DNA from: VRUE01 sp963702035
Lineage (GTDB): Bacteria > Actinomycetota > Thermoleophilia > Solirubrobacterales > 70-9
Length of the DNA stretch: 64,000 bases
Direction: 5' to 3'
Assembly (NCBI GenBank): GCA_963702035.1
Contig: OY969700.1
Location: 2,549,704-2,613,703 of the forward strand
Both the position numbers and the translations under genes were made by a program. The notes beneath the pieces were generated by a model, which was not told the origin of the DNA, made no database searches, and saw only the letters and a program-made list of their open reading frames with translations. Positions 25,748 through 35,053 of this stretch are shown here, in pieces. Every line of letters starts with the position of its first letter. Positions within the stretch are counted from its first letter, which is position 1.

Positions 25748-26122
25748 ATGCCAGGCGGCTTCACGATCAAGCACCGCGACGAGTTCGAGGCGATGGAGGG
25801 CTCGGGCGAGGCGACCTGGAGGCTGGCGCGCAAAGCGCTCGGCACCTCGGCCTTCGGCTTCAACCTGGTCGAGATCGCGCCGGGCGGGCAGATCCCCGAG
25901 CACAACGAGGCGCAGAGCGGCCAGGTCGAGCTCTACGCGATCCTCGAAGGCGACGCGGTGCTCAAGATCGAGGGTGAGGAGCATCCGGCGCCGGCCGGCA
26001 CCTTCGCCTCGATCGAGCCGCCCGCCGGGCGCACCATCCTCAACCGTTCCGACGCCCCCGTGACCGCCCTGCTGATCGGCGTCCACCCCGAGGGCGACTA
26101 CGCGCCGCCCTCCTTTGCCTGA
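25748..26122 (+). CDS. Cupin-domain protein
   Basis: A 124-residue single-domain cupin: IAPGGQIPEHNEAQSGQVELYAILEGDAVLKIEGEE gives motif 1 with one His and a Glu/Gln set, and PAGTFASIEPPAGRTILNRSD gives motif 2, in which the usual histidine is absent (PPAGR), so metal binding may be weak or altered. Ends before a strong hairpin at 26132-26160. Substrate unknown. Confidence 0.8.
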   Translation: MPGGFTIKHRDEFEAMEGSGEATWRLARKALGTSAFGFNLVEIAPGGQIPEHNEAQSGQVELYAILEGDAVLKIEGEEHPAPAGTFASIEPPAGRTILNRSDAPVTALLIGVHPEGDYAPPSFA

Positions 26123-26131
26123 CGACTGAAC

Positions 26132-26160
26132 CCTTTACCCCCGCATATGGGGGCAAAAGG
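26132..26160 (+). terminator. Hairpin after the cupin gene
   Basis: CCTTT-A-CCCCC pairs with GGGGG-CA-AAAGG around a GCATAT loop, ten pairs in total. It sits ten bases after the cupin stop and upstream of the glutamate synthase promoter candidate. No T-run follows, so termination is plausible but not certain. Confidence 0.5.
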
Positions 26161-26192
26161 CGCACTCGCTGGATCGGCGGGCCTGCCCGCCC

Positions 26193-26198
26193 TATAAT
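26193..26198 (+). promoter_or_regulatory. Candidate -10 box TATAAT for the glutamate synthase gene
   Basis: A consensus TATAAT stands out in GC-rich sequence 62 bases before the glutamate synthase ATG. The -35 region about 17 bases upstream (TGGATC) is weak. The ATG at 26261 follows GGGAGGT. Confidence 0.45.
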
Positions 26199-26260
26199 CC
26201 GGCAACTCGTCAACCCGTCGCGCGCCCGCTCGGAGAAGGCGCGGAAACCGGGAGGTCAAG

Positions 26261-29200
26261 ATGTCCGATACCCAGTCCCGTGAGCTTCACGGCGAGGGCG
26301 GCCCCGTCCGCTACTCGCCAGAGCGTGCCTACCGGCCGCTCGTCTCGCCGCCAAGCGTCGAGGACAAGGACGCCTGTGCGATCTACGCCTCGGTGCGCAA
26401 GGACGCGACGCCGAGCCACGAACCGATCGAACGCGCGATACCGGCGCTGCAGAAGATGCTCCACCGCGCGGGCAACGTCGACGGCGAGGGGGACGGCTGT
26501 GGGCTCCTGCTCGACATCCCGCGCAAGATCTGGGCCGAGGAGGTCCGCACCGGCGGCCACGACCCCTCGCTGACCCTCGACGACGCCTTCGCCGTCGCCC
26601 ACGTCTTCATCGAACGCTCGCAGGACCTGGAGAAGGTCCAGCACGACGCCCGCGAGCTGCTCGGCCAGGGTGGCTTCCGCGTCCTCGCCGAGCGGATCGG
26701 CGTCGTCGACTCGCCGGCGCTCGGCCCGACCGCGCGCGAGGAGGAGCCGCACTTCTGGCAAATCGCCGGCCTCGTCGCCGACGCCAAGCACCGCGACCGC
26801 GTCCTCTTCGACCTGCTGATCGAGCTCGAGCGCGAGCTCGGCGTCCACGTCCCCTCGATCTCGGCGACGATCTGCGTCTACAAGGTGATGGGCGCGCCGA
26901 ACATCCTCGGCGAGTACTACCCCGACCTGCGCGACGAGCGCTTCGAGACGATCGGCGCCTTCGGCCACAACCGCTACTCGACCAACACCTGGCCCTCGTT
27001 CAAACGGGTCCAGCCCTTCTCGGTGCTCGGCCACAACGGTGAGATCAACACGGTCGAACAGCTGCGCCAAGAGGCGCGCATGCTCGGCGTCCCGATCCAG
27101 CCCGGCTCCTCGGACTCCCAGGACCTCAACCAGACGATCGCCACCCTGGTCAACCGCGACGGGCTCAGCCTCGCCGAGGCGATGGAGATGGTCGTGCCGC
27201 CGATCGTCAACGAGATCCGCGCCCTGCCCGAGGACCTGCACCGCTTCTACATGTACCTGCGCCAGGCGATGGGTCCCTTCGCCCAGGGGCCGGTGGCGCT
27301 GATCGCCCGCCACAGCGACGAGTGCGTCTTCTCCGCCGACGCGCTGGGACTGCGCCCGCTCTGGCAGGTCGAGACCGGCGAGGACTTCGTCTTCAGCTCC
27401 GAGCCCGGTGTCGTCGCCGTCAGCGAGATGGTCTCCGAGCCGAAGCCGCTCGCCCCCGGCGAGAAGGCGATGGTCTCGATCGACCGCGAGGCGAGGCACT
27501 CGATTCTGCATTCCCACGACGCGATGCTGCGCATCGTCTGCGACCGCTGGCTGGCCCGCAACGGCGCCGAGCAGGCCGGGCCGTATGACCGCGCGCTGGA
27601 GACCGGCGGCCCGCTCGAGGGCACCGACGTGCCCGGTTACTCGGGCGCCGGTCCCGAAGAGCCGGTCAAGGTCGATGACCGCATCCTCGCCGGCTTCGGC
27701 TGGCAGCGCGACGACGTCAAACTGGTCCAGCAGATGGCCTCCAACGGGGCCGAGCCGGTCGGCTCGCTCGGCTACGACGGACCGCTCGCGGCGCTCTCGC
27801 CCGAGCGCCAGAACCTCGCCGACTACTTCAAGGAGACGGTCGCCGTCGTCACCAACCCGGCGATCGACCGCGAGCGTGAGATGGAGCACTTCTCGACCCG
27901 AACGGTCTTCGGCCGCCGCCCCTCGATCGACGCCGCCGGCGAGGACACGGGCACGATCGAGACTTCCTTCCCGGTGATCCTCGGCGGCCATCACGGCCTG
28001 GCGCCGCTCTCCGACAAGACCTACCGCGGGATCGCCCGCGAGCACCAGACCTACCTGCTCGAGGACCTCTGGGAGGAGTTCCGCGGACGCGCCGGAGCCG
28101 TCGACATCTCGCTACTCGAGTCGGAGACGACCCGTGGGGCGATCGCGCGGATCAAGCAGGAGGCGGTAAAGAAGGTCCGCGACGGCGCCGAGTTGCTGGT
28201 TCTGACCGACCGCACCGTCTACGACGCCGAGCGGCGCTACCTCGACCCCCATCTCGCGACCTCGGCGGTCGACCAGGCGCTGAAGCAGTTCCGGGTCGAG
28301 CCGGGCGAGGAGAACCTGCGCCGGCGCTGCGGCATCGTCCTGCGTTCGGCGGCGATCCGCAACGTCCACGACACGATGCTGGCCCTCGGCCTCGGCGCCA
28401 ACGGCGTCTGCCCCTACACGATGGTCGAGGTGATCTGCGTCGAGGACTACCGCAAGGACATCGGCAACCTCTGCGCGGCGCTCGCCAAGGGGATCGAGAA
28501 AGTGATCTCGACGATCGGGATCCACGAGGTGCGCGGCTACGCCCGCCAGTTCTCCTCGATCGGGGTGAAGCCCGAGCTCGCGGAGATCTTCCAGACCGAG
28601 GCCTTCGCCGCCTCCGAGAAGGCGGGCATCGGCTTCGACGGCCTCGACGAGTCGAGCAACGAGCGGACCCGCATCCTCGGCAGCGACGAGCCGGCAAAAC
28701 CGGCGAAGACCTTCCGCTTCTATCCCAAGGTCTACAAGGCGGCGATCGCCACCGCCAACGGCTCGGGGTCCTACGAGGAATATTCCGAGAAGGTGCGCGA
28801 CCTCGAGGCGCAGAGCCCGATCTCGATGCGCCACATCATGGGCCTGAAGGGCGACCGCGATCCGGTCGACCCGGCCACGGTCGACGCCGGCGTCGGCCAC
28901 CACGACTACCCCGTGGTGATCTCCTCGATGAGCTTCGGCTCGCAGTCCGAGCCCGCCTTTCGCGCCTACGCCGAGGCGGCGAAATCGATCAACGTCCTCT
29001 GCGTCAACGGCGAGGGCGGCGAGATCCGCGACATGTACGGGCACTACCGCAAGTGGCGCGGCCAGCAGGTCGCCTCGGGCCGCTTCGGCGTCTCGGCGGA
29101 GATGATCAACTCCTCCTATCTGGCCGAGATCAAGATCGGCCAGGGCGCCAAGCCCGGCGAGGGCGGCCACCTGCCCGGCAAGAAGGTCTCCGAGAAGGTC

Positions 29201-30934
29201 GCCGCCGCCCGTAACGCGGCGCCCGGCACCGACCTGATCTCGCCCTCCAACAACCACGACCTCTACTCGATCGAGGACCTGGCCGAGCTGATCGACGAGC
29301 TGAAGACGGTCAATCCGGACGTGCGCGTCTCGGTCAAGGTCCCGGTGGTGCCGAACATCGGCACGATCGGCCTCGGCATCGCCAAGGCGGGCGCCGACAT
29401 CATCACCCTCTCCGGCTTCGAGGGCGGCACCGGTGCGGCGCGCCAGCACGCGCTGCGCCACGTCGGCCTGCCCTCCGACATCGGCACCCGCGCCGTGCAC
29501 CGGGCGCTGATGGAGGCCGGCCTGCGCAACCGCGTCGAGATCTGGGCGGACGGCGGCTACCGGACCGGTCACGACGTCGTCAAGCTGCACTGCCTCGGCG
29601 CCAACCGGGTCGGCTTCGGCACCCTGGCGATGGTCAGCCTCGGCTGCACGATCTGCCGCGGTTGCCAGCTCGATACCTGCCACGTCGGCATCGCGACCCA
29701 GATCGAGACGGTCGAGCAGGCCCAGGATCACGGCCTGAAGAAGTTCACCCCGCAGGAGGTCGACGTCGCCGCCGAGAGCTGCGCCCGCTTCTTCGCGGCG
29801 ATGGGCGAGGAGGTCAAGCAGGTCGTCGCCTCGCTCGGCTACGACCGCGCCCAGGACCTCGTCGGCCGCTACGACCTGCTCGAGCAGGTCTCCCACCACG
29901 ACCAGATCGACCTGGCGCCGCTGATCACTCCGCTGGAGGAGTTCCTCGACCTCGAGCCGATCGACCTGCCGGTGGCCGAGGAGGTGGCCGACGAGCGCGC
30001 CGAAGCGGGGCTCGTCGTCGCCCGTCCGATCCGCATGGAGACCAAGCAGGCCTCGGCCCAGATCGGCGCCCTCGCCGGCGAAGTCTGCTCCGGTCACACC
30101 GTCACCAGCCACTTCCCGCGCGCGACCGACGCCAACGACCGGGTGCTCGGTACCGAGCTGGCCGGGGCGATCGCCCGCTCGCGCATCTTCGACGGCGGGC
30201 CCGAGTCAAACGAGGACGTGCTCGCCGATCTCGAGTTCAACGGTGGCTCGGTCGCCGGCCAGGGCCTCGGCGCCTTCAACGCCTACGGCGTCTCGATCCG
30301 GGTCGAGGGCGGCGCCCAGGACGGCGTCGGCAAGGCGATGCTGGGCGGCAGCCTCGCCGTGCTCAAGGGCAAGGGGGCCAAGGGCCAGCGCCTCAACGGC
30401 TCGGTCGGCAAGTCGTTCGCCTACGGCGCCCAGCGCGGTCGCCTCTTCGTCCAGGGCTCTGCCGACTCGCGCTTCTGCATCCGCCTCTCCGGCGCCGACG
30501 TGGTCCTGGCCGGCGAGCCGGCGGAAGAGATCGACGACCGCCGCGGCTGCGTCGTCGACCGCGCCAACGCCAAGGGCTTCGCCTTCGAGTACATGACCTC
30601 CGGCCGTGCGGTCGTGCTCGGCGACCTCGGCCCCTGGGCCTGCGCCGGGATGACCGGCGGCCGCGTCTACGTCCGCCACAACGCCTTCGGCATCGACCGC
30701 CCGGCGATCGAAGCCCGCCTGGGCGAGGGCGCCAAAGTCGAGCTCAAGGACCTCGACTCCGAGGCCCTGCTCGACATCGACGATCTGCTCAGCCACTACG
30801 GCGACGAGCTGCGGGCGACCGGTCAGGACGAGGAGGCCGAGCGGATGACCGCCATGGCCGCCGACGCGACAAGCAACTTCCTGATGATCGTCCCCCACAA
30901 GGTCCAGGCAGACCCGAGCATCTCGACCGAGTGA
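26261..30934 (+). CDS. gltB: Glutamate synthase, large subunit type
   Basis: Transfers the glutamine amide to 2-oxoglutarate. The 1557 residues contain, in order, a class II glutamine amidotransferase domain (FGHNRYSTNTWPS and LGHNGEINTVEQ), the central domain, the FMN domain (PGEGGHLPGKK, ISPSNNHDLYSIEDL, LSGFEGGTGAARQ), the iron-sulfur motif CTICRGCQLDTC near residue 1128 (C-x5-C-x4-C plus one extra Cys), and the C-terminal GXGXG domain. The nucleophile is probably Cys39 in DACAIYASV, so a 38-residue propeptide must be removed; canonical enzymes have CG after cleavage, here CA. No gltD lies beside it. Confidence 0.93.
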   Translation: MSDTQSRELHGEGGPVRYSPERAYRPLVSPPSVEDKDACAIYASVRKDATPSHEPIERAIPALQKMLHRAGNVDGEGDGCGLLLDIPRKIWAEEVRTGGHDPSLTLDDAFAVAHVFIERSQDLEKVQHDARELLGQGGFRVLAERIGVVDSPALGPTAREEEPHFWQIAGLVADAKHRDRVLFDLLIELERELGVHVPSISATICVYKVMGAPNILGEYYPDLRDERFETIGAFGHNRYSTNTWPSFKRVQPFSVLGHNGEINTVEQLRQEARMLGVPIQPGSSDSQDLNQTIATLVNRDGLSLAEAMEMVVPPIVNEIRALPEDLHRFYMYLRQAMGPFAQGPVALIARHSDECVFSADALGLRPLWQVETGEDFVFSSEPGVVAVSEMVSEPKPLAPGEKAMVSIDREARHSILHSHDAMLRIVCDRWLARNGAEQAGPYDRALETGGPLEGTDVPGYSGAGPEEPVKVDDRILAGFGWQRDDVKLVQQMASNGAEPVGSLGYDGPLAALSPERQNLADYFKETVAVVTNPAIDREREMEHFSTRTVFGRRPSIDAAGEDTGTIETSFPVILGGHHGLAPLSDKTYRGIAREHQTYLLEDLWEEFRGRAGAVDISLLESETTRGAIARIKQEAVKKVRDGAELLVLTDRTVYDAERRYLDPHLATSAVDQALKQFRVEPGEENLRRRCGIVLRSAAIRNVHDTMLALGLGANGVCPYTMVEVICVEDYRKDIGNLCAALAKGIEKVISTIGIHEVRGYARQFSSIGVKPELAEIFQTEAFAASEKAGIGFDGLDESSNERTRILGSDEPAKPAKTFRFYPKVYKAAIATANGSGSYEEYSEKVRDLEAQSPISMRHIMGLKGDRDPVDPATVDAGVGHHDYPVVISSMSFGSQSEPAFRAYAEAAKSINVLCVNGEGGEIRDMYGHYRKWRGQQVASGRFGVSAEMINSSYLAEIKIGQGAKPGEGGHLPGKKVSEKVAAARNAAPGTDLISPSNNHDLYSIEDLAELIDELKTVNPDVRVSVKVPVVPNIGTIGLGIAKAGADIITLSGFEGGTGAARQHALRHVGLPSDIGTRAVHRALMEAGLRNRVEIWADGGYRTGHDVVKLHCLGANRVGFGTLAMVSLGCTICRGCQLDTCHVGIATQIETVEQAQDHGLKKFTPQEVDVAAESCARFFAAMGEEVKQVVASLGYDRAQDLVGRYDLLEQVSHHDQIDLAPLITPLEEFLDLEPIDLPVAEEVADERAEAGLVVARPIRMETKQASAQIGALAGEVCSGHTVTSHFPRATDANDRVLGTELAGAIARSRIFDGGPESNEDVLADLEFNGGSVAGQGLGAFNAYGVSIRVEGGAQDGVGKAMLGGSLAVLKGKGAKGQRLNGSVGKSFAYGAQRGRLFVQGSADSRFCIRLSGADVVLAGEPAEEIDDRRGCVVDRANAKGFAFEYMTSGRAVVLGDLGPWACAGMTGGRVYVRHNAFGIDRPAIEARLGEGAKVELKDLDSEALLDIDDLLSHYGDELRATGQDEEAERMTAMAADATSNFLMIVPHKVQADPSISTE

Positions 30935-30941
30935 TGTGGTC

Positions 30942-31044
30942 GGGGGTCCAGTGACCCTCCCCCGGAGGCCGTCGCGCAGCTGACTTCATGGCCAGGGTTC
31001 GGGCGTGGTCCCGGGAGCCTCCGTGGGAGGGTCACTGGACCCCC
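30942..31044 (+). repeat. Long-arm inverted repeat, family delta (28-bp arms)
   Basis: Arms 30942-30969 and 31017-31044 match at 27 of 28 positions around a 47-nt interior. The arm itself is palindromic (GGGGGTC..GACCC). The interior contains TTCATGGCCAGGG, close to TTCCTGGCAAGGG in the element at 3937-4040. It starts seven bases after the glutamate synthase stop and occupies the gap to the convergent coiled-coil gene. Confidence 0.87.
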
Positions 31045-31076
31045 TTCCGGGCTGTCCAGGTCGAGATGGGCTTCTC

Positions 31077-31445
31077 CTATCTGGAGCTGGTGCGCGTCAG
31101 GAGATCGGCAATTGCGCGGACCTCACGCAGAAGGCCGTCGAGCATCGCCTCGGTGTTGGTGTGGATGCGCCACTCGGCGTGCTGGCGGTCCTGCTCGACC
31201 TGATCGATGCGGCGCTCTAGCTTGTTGAGGCGCTTGTCGGTGCGCTTCTCGCTCTTGCGGAGTCGCTGCTTTACGTAGAGCCTGGTGTCCTCGCGTAGGG
31301 CGTCCAGCTCTCGTTGTAGCTCGGCATCCCCGTTGCCCTGCTCGGCGAGCATCTCCTCTACGCCGCTGCGGACGCGCTCTATCTCTTCGTGCAGGCGCTG
31401 GCGAGCCTGCTCGGCGGCGATCGAGGGATCTTGGGCAGAGTCCAT
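31077..31445 (-). CDS. Coiled-coil hypothetical protein
   Basis: About 122 residues, almost entirely heptad-patterned charged helix (AEQARQRLHEEIERVRSGVEEM, KSEKRTDKRLNKLERRIDQVE). No signal peptide or membrane segment. An upstream in-frame GTG would add three residues. Function unknown; possibly a structural or polar scaffold. Confidence 0.65.
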   Translation of the reverse strand: MDSAQDPSIAAEQARQRLHEEIERVRSGVEEMLAEQGNGDAELQRELDALREDTRLYVKQRLRKSEKRTDKRLNKLERRIDQVEQDRQHAEWRIHTNTEAMLDGLLREVRAIADLLTRTSSR

Positions 31446-31496
31446 GGCGCCCACTCTACGGGCGCCGTAGGCCGGAATTTGCGCGGATTGCCCGGT

Positions 31497-32123
31497 TCAG
31501 CCTTCGAGCGCGAAGAGGCGGTAGCGCCCGATCGCCAGCTCGTCGCCGTCGCCCAGCTTGCCCCACTCGACCAGATCGGCGTTGACGAAGACGCCGTTGA
31601 GGCTGCGGTCGTCGAGGACGCGCAGCGACTCGCCTGGTTCGGAGACGATCAATGCGTGGCGGCGGGAGACGCTGGGGTCGTCGAGGCGAAGGTCGGCGGT
31701 GACGCTGCGGCCGATCCTGGTCCAGCCGTGCTCGATCTCGAAGTCGAGAGCCTCGCCGTCGTCGCGGCAGATCAGGTGCCGGCTGCCGGGGACGAGGCCC
31801 GCACGCGCCTCGTCGAGCCAGCTCGCTGGGGTCGGCTCGGTCGCGATCTCGAACTCCGCCGTCGTCTGGCCGTGCTCCTGCATCGACTCGAAGATCGAGT
31901 CGAGCCTGAAGCTGGAGGATCCGCAGCGGGGGCACTCGGGAAGGCTGTCGTCCTCGTGCAGCGCAAGCTGAGAGCCGCACTCGACACAGAAGTAGGTGCC
32001 CGGACCAGGGAAGGTCCCGGCGGCACAGTTGTCAGAAACGGAGGTGGGGGTGAGACTGGTGGCGATGTCAACTCCTTCCGCCGTTGGGAAACCGATCCTA
32101 GCCCCCTGGATATGGCTCGGCAT
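31497..32123 (-). CDS. Zinc-ribbon plus FHA-domain protein
   Basis: An N-terminal zinc ribbon (FCVECG...CPRCG, two CxxC knuckles 16 residues apart) is followed by a spacer and a C-terminal FHA domain (TRIGRSVTADLRLDDPSVSRRHALI, then VLDDRSLNGVFVN) with the conserved G-R, S-R-R-H and N-G-V-F positions that bind phosphothreonine. It should recognise a protein phosphorylated by a Ser/Thr kinase. The start is uncertain: no good ribosome site is visible, and a start nearer the zinc ribbon is possible. Confidence 0.8.
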   Translation of the reverse strand: MPSHIQGARIGFPTAEGVDIATSLTPTSVSDNCAAGTFPGPGTYFCVECGSQLALHEDDSLPECPRCGSSSFRLDSIFESMQEHGQTTAEFEIATEPTPASWLDEARAGLVPGSRHLICRDDGEALDFEIEHGWTRIGRSVTADLRLDDPSVSRRHALIVSEPGESLRVLDDRSLNGVFVNADLVEWGKLGDGDELAIGRYRLFALEG

Positions 32124-32213
32124 CCGGGTTTTGCCGCAGCTATACCCAGGATTGGGCGTCGTCAAACCCCGAGCCTCGCCCGTCGCGGAGCCCGACTAGA
32201 ATCGCGCCCTCGC

Positions 32214-32732
32214 ATGGGCCCCGTCAGCGCAGAGATCGAGATCGACGTTCTCCGTGAGCGCGTCTTCGAGACGATCGCCGACCTGGCGCGCCGACCCTCC
32301 TTCACCGATCACTTCCTCAGCGGCTTCCACCTGACCCGGATCGAGTCGAGTGGGATCGGCGCCGGGGCGCGGTTCCGCGTCGCTTCACCGCTGCGAAAGG
32401 TCTGGATGGATACGGCGATCGTCGAGCTGGAGCCGCCGCACAAGCTGATCGAGCGGGGTCGTGGCGGACGCGGCAACCGGATCCCCACGACCACGGTCTG
32501 GGAGCTGACCGAGGGCACCGGTTCGCTGACCAGGGTCCGTGTCTCCCACTGGACCGAGCCGTCGAACCCTCTCGACAGGGTCCTGGAGGTGCTTGCCGCC
32601 AACTCGGCCTCCGCGCAGCGTGGCTGGCGCACGGCGCTGCGTCGGCTTCGCGACCAGCTCGAGAGCGGCGAAGCCGCGACCGCTCCGGTTGCCGTGGCGG
32701 GAGGCAACCCTCACGCGACCGGCATCCCGTAG
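32214..32732 (+). CDS. SRPBCC (START/polyketide-cyclase-like) protein
   Basis: A 172-residue helix-grip protein: IEIDVLRERVFETIADLARRPSFTDHF, GIGAGARFRVASP, and a C-terminal amphipathic helix (RGWRTALRRLRDQLES). It probably binds a hydrophobic ligand or acts as a coenzyme Q-binding/cyclase-like protein. No specific ligand can be given. Confidence 0.78.
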   Translation: MGPVSAEIEIDVLRERVFETIADLARRPSFTDHFLSGFHLTRIESSGIGAGARFRVASPLRKVWMDTAIVELEPPHKLIERGRGGRGNRIPTTTVWELTEGTGSLTRVRVSHWTEPSNPLDRVLEVLAANSASAQRGWRTALRRLRDQLESGEAATAPVAVAGGNPHATGIP

Positions 32733-32758
32733 GCCCGCTTAATAGACTCTCGCCGCCG

Positions 32759-33307
32759 ATGCTCCCCAGCCGCAGAACCACGCTTTCGCTGCTCGCTGTC
32801 CTCGCGCTCGCCGTGACCGCCTTCGCGCTCTCGGCCTGCGGCTACTCGAGCGACTCCAAGGACGTTCCCGAGGGCGAACCGGTGAAGCTTGGCGAGCTTC
32901 GCTACAACGTGATCTTCTCGCGCTACCTCAACCCGCACGACAACGAGGACTCGGCCTACCTGGTCGGCCAGCCCGAACCCCCCCGTGGCCACAGCTATTT
33001 CGGCGTCTTCGTCGAAGTTCAGAACAAGAGCGAAGAGACGCAGACGCTCGCCGACTCCTTCACGATCACCGACGCCGGCCACCAGACCTTCGGGGCTCTT
33101 CCGAGCAAGAGCCTCTACGCCTTCCCCTTCGGCGGCAAGGTCGAGTCGCAGGAACAGATCCCCCTCGTCGACTCGACTCCGCAGCAGGGTTCGATCGAGG
33201 GTTCCCTGGTGCTCTTCGAGCTGCCGGCCTCGGCCTCCGAGAACCGCCCGCTGACGCTCTCCATCCCGGGCCCCGAAGGCCCGGCCGCGGTCACGCTCGA
33301 CCTCTAA
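32759..33307 (+). CDS. Putative lipoprotein
   Basis: The N-terminus is a lipoprotein signal with lipobox LSAC (Cys27) after LLAVLALAVTAFA. The mature part is a beta-rich domain with YFGVFVEVQNKSEETQTLADSFTITD, like DUF4352-type extracellular immunoglobulin-like domains. Its stop overlaps the stop of the convergent penicillin-binding protein gene (the two stop codons share two bases). Confidence 0.78.
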   Translation: MLPSRRTTLSLLAVLALAVTAFALSACGYSSDSKDVPEGEPVKLGELRYNVIFSRYLNPHDNEDSAYLVGQPEPPRGHSYFGVFVEVQNKSEETQTLADSFTITDAGHQTFGALPSKSLYAFPFGGKVESQEQIPLVDSTPQQGSIEGSLVLFELPASASENRPLTLSIPGPEGPAAVTLDL

Positions 33308-35034
33308 AGACCGGCCGAGAGGACTTCGCCGGCGATCGGGGCGGCTACTTCTCCGCCCGCCGCTTCGGCTTCGACCAGCAGGACGCCGACCGCCAGCTTG
33401 GCGTTTTCGGCGGGGGCGAAGGCGGTGAACCAGGCGTCCTTGATCTGCTCGGGTTCTTCTTCGCCCTCGGTGCCTGGCTTCGGGCCCAGCTCGGCGGTGC
33501 CGGTCTTGCCCGCCACCTGCGCCTCGGGGATCGCGGCGGCGTAGCCGGTGCCGCCGGTGACCACGCCGACCATCAGTTCGGTCAGCTCGCCGGCGATCTT
33601 CTTCGACATCACCCGCACCGAGTCGGGGTCTGGCCGCAGCTTGCGGTTGGCGACGACCGAGGTCGGCTCGCGGACGCCGCCGTTGCCGATCGTCTGGGCG
33701 ACGCTCGCCATCTGCAGCGGGGTCGCCAGCACCTCTCCCTGTCCGATCGCGGTCACGCCGAGGTCGACTTCTTCGCCGATTTCGGTCGGGATCGTCGATT
33801 CGGGTGGTTCCACTTCGGCGACGATCCTCGGCGCGTAGAGAGCCGGGGGGGAATTGAAGCCGAAGCGTTCGGCGACCGCGACGAAATCGTCGTTGCCGAT
33901 CTTCGGCCCCAGCGGGGCGAAGTCCGCGTTGCAGGACTCGGCGAAGGCTTCGCGGAAGGTGCCGCCGCAGAGCTCGCCGTTGGCGTTGCTGATGAAGCGG
34001 CCGCCGACGTTGGCGCCGTCGACGATTTCGAATTCGTCGTCGAGTGAGACGACGCCCTTCTCCAGTGCGGCCGTGGTGGTGACCGTCTTGAAGGTCGAGC
34101 CCGGCGGCTGCGGCGCCGAGAAGGCCTGGCCGGCGAGGGCACGGACATCGCCACTGTCGGCGTCGAGCACGGCAACGCCACCGGCACGGCCGGCCAAGCC
34201 GGAGACCGCCGCCATCTGCAGGTCGGGGTCGATCGTCGTCTTGACTGGTGCCCCTGGTTGCGGCTTGGCCTGGGAGAGGATCCGGGCCGAGCCTTCTTCG
34301 CCCACGGCGAGCAGCGAGCCGCCGGGCTTGCCGGCAAGGCGCGCGTTGAAAGCCTGCTCGAGGCCGCTGATGCCCACCGGCGTGCCGGCAGGGAAGCCCT
34401 GCCGGGCGAGCGTCGCGACATCTTCTTCCGCGGCCGTGCCGATTTCGCCGGCGACGTCGATCGCGGCGCTTCCCAGCGGGTGTTCGCGGGCTTCGGCGGA
34501 GCCCTCGGCGAGCACGGTCCCGTCGCGGGCGAGGATCGGCGCCCGCGGCGCCAGATCGATCCGGTTTTCCAGGCGCTCGCCGGGTTCGAGGCCGGGGAAG
34601 ACGAGGCTCCGATCCCAGGCGATGCCGCCTTCGGCGTAGGGGAGGTCGAGATCGGCGCTGACCGTGCCAAAGGCCACCGTCCCGGCTTCGATCGGCACCG
34701 GCACCTTGTCGACGCCGTTCTCGCTGCTGGGGTTGCCAGGCGAATGGACTTCGAGCGTGCGCAGCGTCGCGACCTCGGCCGCGTCGCGGTAGGCCTGGGC
34801 GAATTCGTCCTCGCCGACGGCGTGGCGCGAAGCTTCGTTCAGTTCTTGGTACATCGTGGCGAAGTCCTTCCGTGCCCAGGCCTGGCTGAAGCGTTCGGCG
34901 GCTTCCTTTTCCGGCGAGCCCGGGGACCCCGCCGAGGCGCCGAGCGCAAACGCGATCGCCGCGATGACGATAAGCGGAAGCGCGCGGGTTACGAGACGGC
35001 GGCGGCGCTGCACCTCAGGAGGCAGAGGGTTCAC
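33304..35034 (-). CDS. Penicillin-binding protein, transpeptidase (MecA_N-type N-terminus)
   Basis: Cross-links peptidoglycan outside the membrane. The 576 residues comprise a membrane anchor (about 18-35), an NTF2-like MecA_N domain (about 40-150), a short PBP-dimer segment with APILARDGTVLAEG, and a transpeptidase domain with SxxK (Ser313, Lys316 in PGSTFK), SxN (Ser367-Cys-Asn369) and KTGT (510-513). All catalytic motifs are intact. It is a class B enzyme; similarity of layout to low-affinity PBPs does not prove resistance. Confidence 0.92.
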   Translation of the reverse strand: MNPLPPEVQRRRRLVTRALPLIVIAAIAFALGASAGSPGSPEKEAAERFSQAWARKDFATMYQELNEASRHAVGEDEFAQAYRDAAEVATLRTLEVHSPGNPSSENGVDKVPVPIEAGTVAFGTVSADLDLPYAEGGIAWDRSLVFPGLEPGERLENRIDLAPRAPILARDGTVLAEGSAEAREHPLGSAAIDVAGEIGTAAEEDVATLARQGFPAGTPVGISGLEQAFNARLAGKPGGSLLAVGEEGSARILSQAKPQPGAPVKTTIDPDLQMAAVSGLAGRAGGVAVLDADSGDVRALAGQAFSAPQPPGSTFKTVTTTAALEKGVVSLDDEFEIVDGANVGGRFISNANGELCGGTFREAFAESCNADFAPLGPKIGNDDFVAVAERFGFNSPPALYAPRIVAEVEPPESTIPTEIGEEVDLGVTAIGQGEVLATPLQMASVAQTIGNGGVREPTSVVANRKLRPDPDSVRVMSKKIAGELTELMVGVVTGGTGYAAAIPEAQVAGKTGTAELGPKPGTEGEEEPEQIKDAWFTAFAPAENAKLAVGVLLVEAEAAGGEVAAPIAGEVLSAGL

Positions 35035-35053
35035 TGACGGAAACTTAGTGGGG

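Noticed and set aside
28112..30112. 666-codon minus-strand open frame inside the glutamate synthase gene
   Set aside because: Composition (runs of Asp, Val, Arg, Gly) is that of an antisense shadow in high-GC DNA; the plus strand has unbroken GOGAT homology.
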